64,000 bases of DNA from Begonia masoniana. Its lineage: Eukaryota; Streptophyta; Magnoliopsida; Cucurbitales; Begoniaceae. The DNA lies in NCBI GenBank assembly GCA_022432975.1, contig CM039515.1:16959488-17023487 (forward strand), read 5' to 3'. Position 1 is the first letter of the stretch; each line of letters starts with the position of its first letter. The position numbers and the translations under genes were made by a program. Under the pieces are notes generated by a model. It did no database searches, was not told where the DNA came from, and saw only the letters and a list, made by a program, of their open reading frames with translations. This document shows, in pieces, positions 60,335-64,000 of this stretch.

Positions 60335-62821
60335 TGTCACAACCCGAAACTTGATGGGTCGAGAATTTTGTATAGACATATTCATAATCAAAATGTCAAC
60401 CCAAATTCTTTTTTTTTTTTTTTGTATTTATAAATAAATACATTTTTAAAGAAATTCCAATCAAATTCGAAGACGTTTAAAAATCATTTGGGGAAATGTC
60501 TATTTAAAGAAAGAATCAATAGACAATCGAATTAATCTTTGTTGTTTACATCCACCGTTCATTTCTATCGAGCGTCATCCACCGCTCAACAATAAAAATC
60601 TCACATCTGCCGATGATGTCAGCCGAATGACTCAATCACCCAGCATCCACCAATCAGACCACGTGTTACCCACGTGCTTTCATTAACTCGGCAGACGACA
60701 TCCACCGCTCGCAATAACACTCAATATCCACCGGTGAATATTAACACCCTACAGCCACCGATCACAAAACGACAAAACTCACAAGCACATCTACCGATCA
60801 CAAAACGACAAAACTCACAAGCCACATTTACCGATCACAAAACGACAAGCTCACAAACCACATCTACCGATCACAAAACGACAAAACTCACAAGCCACAT
60901 CTACCGGTCACAAAACGACAAAACTTTCTACTTATATTTACTGATCGATAACACTCACTGAATACATCTACCGCTCAGACCACGTGTTACCCACGTGATT
61001 TCATTAACTCGGCAGACGACATCCACCGCTCATAATAATACTCGACATCCACCGATCACTTTTGTCGAGCGACATCCACCGCTCAACAGTGATAATTCAC
61101 ATCTACCGACCAATAACACTTACTGCATACATCCATCGATTACCGATTGAAGTTGACATTTCAAAACTCTGTTCTTCTATAAACTCACCCCTTTAATGAA
61201 AATCCCGAGACACATAAACATCGAAAATTATTAACTTAAATACGTAGCGGAAGATTTAGAGAAATCAAATGAATCTTTAGTCTTAAAATCTTCTTTAAAC
61301 ACGAAACTGTATCAAACAATCCCAGTATTCTTCATCATAAAAAAACTTCATCATACTCATGTTTCAATATCTTAGACCTTACTAAAAACATATTACGAGC
61401 AACACACCACGGGTTAAAATCGTTCCTCAGCAACAAATCATCGCCACGAGCATCAACCAGCAATTAGACCTAAGCATTTTCTTCTAGAGTGAAGTCCTCA
61501 CTTGTTGTTTCATCACCTACATTATAAGGTTCAAACTTTAAGCCTAATGCTTAGTAAGGAGTGCAAAAAATACATGCATACAAAATAAAATCATGTTCTC
61601 ATCTCTTACTTAAATCAGAAATCATGCTTATAATCTCATTCATTTTCAAATCGTGGGAATCATATACTTGTTCATCATTTTCATATCATGGATTAAGGAG
61701 AAGTTTGTGCCGAAGGGGGGTAGGCAGAGTGCTTGTACATGGCCCATACGGGCAAGAATCATGGTCCATCCCTGGACAGTGACATGGCCAATACCGCCCC
61801 CAACCCTCACTTAATCAAGGTTTCATACGTTTCGTTTTCTTGTTTCATTTATAAAGGAGTATGCGTGTAAGACACTTTGTATACTCCGTAAATAAATCAT
61901 GATGCATGAATATAATCATTCTCAAAACATGAGACCATGGAAAGAGTTGTTCATCAGAAAACACAGCATACACTATTCCAAATATTATACTAAAACAGAC
62001 AACTTCTCAAACATAATCGAATATCAGAAACAAACTCAACCTACTACCCTTGTGATGCAGGGCCCTAATGGCCAGAAATCTTAACACACTCACTTACCTG
62101 GATTCCTTAGCAATGTCTTTCTTCACTTGGAGTTTTTTCTCACCTAAGTCATTTCACGTATTAATGTAAGAAAACAAATCCTAAGAGTGTCTAATATTCC
62201 AGAATGGTAGCTCTCTAGCTAAGTATATATCCTAGAAATCTAACTCATTTTCATTCGAGCATTATATCAGTCACCTAGTGTGCATAAAAACCTCAGCTAA
62301 ACGATACTGGTGTTCGGGTTCACCAGCTACCCAGGCTCAGCCAACACTCATTATTTCTACTTATTATCTACGACAATCATAAATGCTATGTTAATAGTTA
62401 TTTCTACCATGATACTTCAACTTCCTCAAAAAACTCGAATCTAAAACTCTAATCAACTCTTAAATGACTAATCAGTAAACACATTGTCCAAGTCTTACCT
62501 CGAGCTTGGAGAATCGGAAGAAATCCGAAGGGAGTCGATCGCTAGAGGAAGAACAGAGAAAGGAGCTGGGGGGAAAGAGAGTCGGCTGAAAGGGAAAAGT
62601 CAGCTGAGGGAGGTTTTTGTGAGGTTTTAGGATTTTCATTTTCTATTTATACACTATTGAGCTAGGTCTATTTACAAGTTTGCCACCAAAATTAATTTTA
62701 TAAAAAGAGCTAATTAAACTTTGGCGCCTAAATTTTCGACCAAGGAAATGTATGCATGGATGGCAATTAATTCAGTTGCGTTAAAAGAAAGTTCACCTGC
62801 CCGAAGTTGTCGGGTGTTACA
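60335..62821 (-). mobile_element. Solo LTR G (gypsy type, 2.49 kb)
   Basis: On the minus strand it starts TGTAACACCCGAC and ends CGGGTTGTGACA. A perfect 5-bp TSD, GTTGA, flanks it (60330-60334 and 62822-62826), and removal restores Athila RT at MVD-VEECLEIFMDDFS. No internal domain is present. It carries a CTACCGATCAC array near 60540-61150. Confidence 0.92.
60545..61150 (-). repeat. CCGATCAC-AAAACGACAAAACTC array in solo LTR G
   Basis: Five close units of about 37 bp (60757, 60795, 60832, 60869 and 60905, approximate starts) with the words ACCGATCACAAAACGACAAA and CTCACAAGCCACATCT. Flanking looser units read CATCCACCGCTC. A second, longer repeat (CACGTGTTACCCACGTG then TTTCATTAACTCGGCAGACG) occurs at about 60660-60720 and 60980-61030. 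Confidence 0.9.
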
Positions 62822-63545
62822 GTTGAAGAGTGTTTGGAGATATTTATGGATGATTTCTCCATTGTGGGAGAATCTTTCGACTTACGTTTAAAGAATCTGG
62901 AGAAAGTTCTGAAAAGATGCATGGAAACAAACCTAGTACTCAATTGAGAGAAATGCCACTTCATGGTTCCAGAAGGAATAGTGCTTGGGCATCGAGTTTC
63001 GGAGAAAGGGCTAGAAGTGGACAAAGCCAAGGTGGAAATCATTGAGAAATTACCCCCACCGAAGACAGTAAAAGGGATTAGAAGTTTTTTGGGACATGCA
63101 GGATTTTATCGCCGCTTTATTAAAGACTTCTCAAAAATTTCTAAACCTCTCTATGCATGTTATTGGAGTTGAACACTTCTTTTAACTTTGACGAGGACTG
63201 TTTGGAAGCATTTAATTTGTTGAAACAAAAGTTGATCACCGCACCAGTGATAGCAGCACCTGATTGGACTTCATCATTCATTTTGATGTGCGATGCGAGT
63301 GACTATGGTGTGGGAGTAATGCTGGGACAGAAGAAAAACAGAGTATTCCATTCCATCTATTATGCCAGCAAAACTCTAAATGAAGCTCAAAGGAATTACA
63401 CAACTACCGAAAAAGAACTACTAGCAGTGGTGTTTGCATTTGATAAATTTAGAGCATATTTGATAAGAACAAAGGTTATTGTGTATACCGATCATGCAGC
63501 AATCAAGTACTTGGTTGCGAAGAACGATGCTAAACCAAGACTAAT
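62822..63545 (+). pseudogene. Athila pol: reverse transcriptase 3' half and RNase H (broken)
   Basis: Resumes with the catalytic IFMDDFS (62841-62860), VLGHRVSEKGLEVDKAKVEI, then [20 protein letters not shown]; RNase H has [36 protein letters not shown] and [14 protein letters not shown]. There is a TGA near 62946 and a frameshift near 63165. Cut at 63545 by LTR H. Confidence 0.88.
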
Positions 63546-64000
63546 TGTAACGCCCCGAGTTATCTGAACCCGGTTTGCTACTCATAACGCTGAATCGAAC
63601 CATGACGTCTTGATGCTAAATTTAAAATTTCACTCGACAGCCAAAATTTGACTTTTTCTAAAACTAAATATATTTTAAAACTTGCAGCGGAAAATCAATT
63701 GGACATCAATGAAGCTAAGTAACCTGTGAAAACATTTTAAAATGACTGTTGGAAGTGTTAAGAGTAATTGGCTAAAAGACGTAAAGCTAAAAAAAAAAAA
63801 AAAAAAAAAACGCGGAATGCCCGTGAAGTTGCCGAAGTCGAACACATCTGCCGACGACAAAGTCAACAGAAGAAGCAGAAATAGGAATTAGGAGGTTTCT
63901 ACCGATGACGTGTACAAACAACGCACCACCATCTACCGACAAGCCAACATAACTTCATCTGCCGATGGAGTCAACATAACTTCATCTACCGATAGATTTC
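63546..64000 (-). mobile_element. LTR H, partial, related to the LTR of element B
   Basis: Reads TGTAACGCCCCGAGTTATCT on the plus strand, the reverse complement of the end of the B LTR, and shares CTTGCAGCGGAAA. It is clearly diverged from B. It includes a long A run (63790-63810) and TCTACCGATGACGTG-type motifs up to the window end. The probable left TSD copy is CTAAT (63541-63545); the right end is outside. Confidence 0.8.

Larger units (their letters stand above)
55867..63545 (+). mobile_element. Athila-like Ty3/gypsy element E (decayed, interrupted)
   Basis: 5' LTR 55867-57151 (TGATAACTC...AAAATCA), then a PBS at 57164-57179 close to the tRNA-Asp type, then gag, protease, RT and RNase H. 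It is split in RT by solo LTR G (60335-62821, TSD GTTGA) and cut in RNase H by LTR H at 63546. The 3' part lies outside the window. Coding parts carry many stops, so it is inactive. Confidence 0.85.

Overview
This is nuclear DNA from a flowering plant, most likely a eudicot. The genes have many short exons, AT-rich introns and plant-type splice sites, and they encode plant proteins (gamma-tubulin complex protein 2, a plastid FMN hydrolase, an alpha-expansin). Roughly two thirds of the window is nested LTR retrotransposon sequence. The plant family cannot be proved from the sequence alone.

Region 1 (1-18.5 kb) is gene-bearing. A 21-exon GCP2 gene (876-11107, +) carries two short polyA-ended insertions in its introns and one GC-AG intron. 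It is followed by a 1,610-bp non-autonomous Mutator-like element with a perfect 9-bp target duplication (11624-13233). Next come a small coiled-coil gene (14560-14961, +) with a decayed tandem copy of its 3' end, a seven-exon FHY1-type HAD hydrolase on the minus strand (17576-15640), and a broken INO80-complex-subunit-D-like pseudogene. A 100-N assembly gap lies at 18488-18587.

Region 2 (19.5-27.5 kb) is a 5'-truncated, degenerate Ty1/copia element. A 2.4-kb Ty3/gypsy-type solo LTR sits inside its integrase region, and a 1.44-kb copia-like solo LTR sits inside its own short 3' LTR.

Region 3 (27.5-31.25 kb) is an island between transposons. It holds an intact two-exon alpha-expansin gene (30570-29431, -) and a tandemly duplicated, deleted expansin pseudogene.

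Region 4 (31.25-64 kb) is one large nest. A minus-strand gypsy element (C) had its 3' LTR invaded by a copia-like solo LTR (F2) and by a complete 9.2-kb gypsy element (B, TSD GAAAA). Its 5' LTR is broken and is followed by the remains of a second minus-strand gypsy element (D). D was hit by an Athila-like element (E), and E was hit in turn by a solo LTR (G, TSD GTTGA) and by a further LTR (H) that runs off the window. A 3.94-kb block spanning parts of C, D and E is present twice in tandem, with many single-base indels between the copies; an assembly duplication is a real possibility.

The least expected pattern is a short shared word, CCGATYAC + 2 nt + RACGACAAA, set in arrays of CTRCCGAT-type motifs. 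It occurs inside LTRs of families that otherwise look unrelated (copia-like F, gypsy B and gypsy G).
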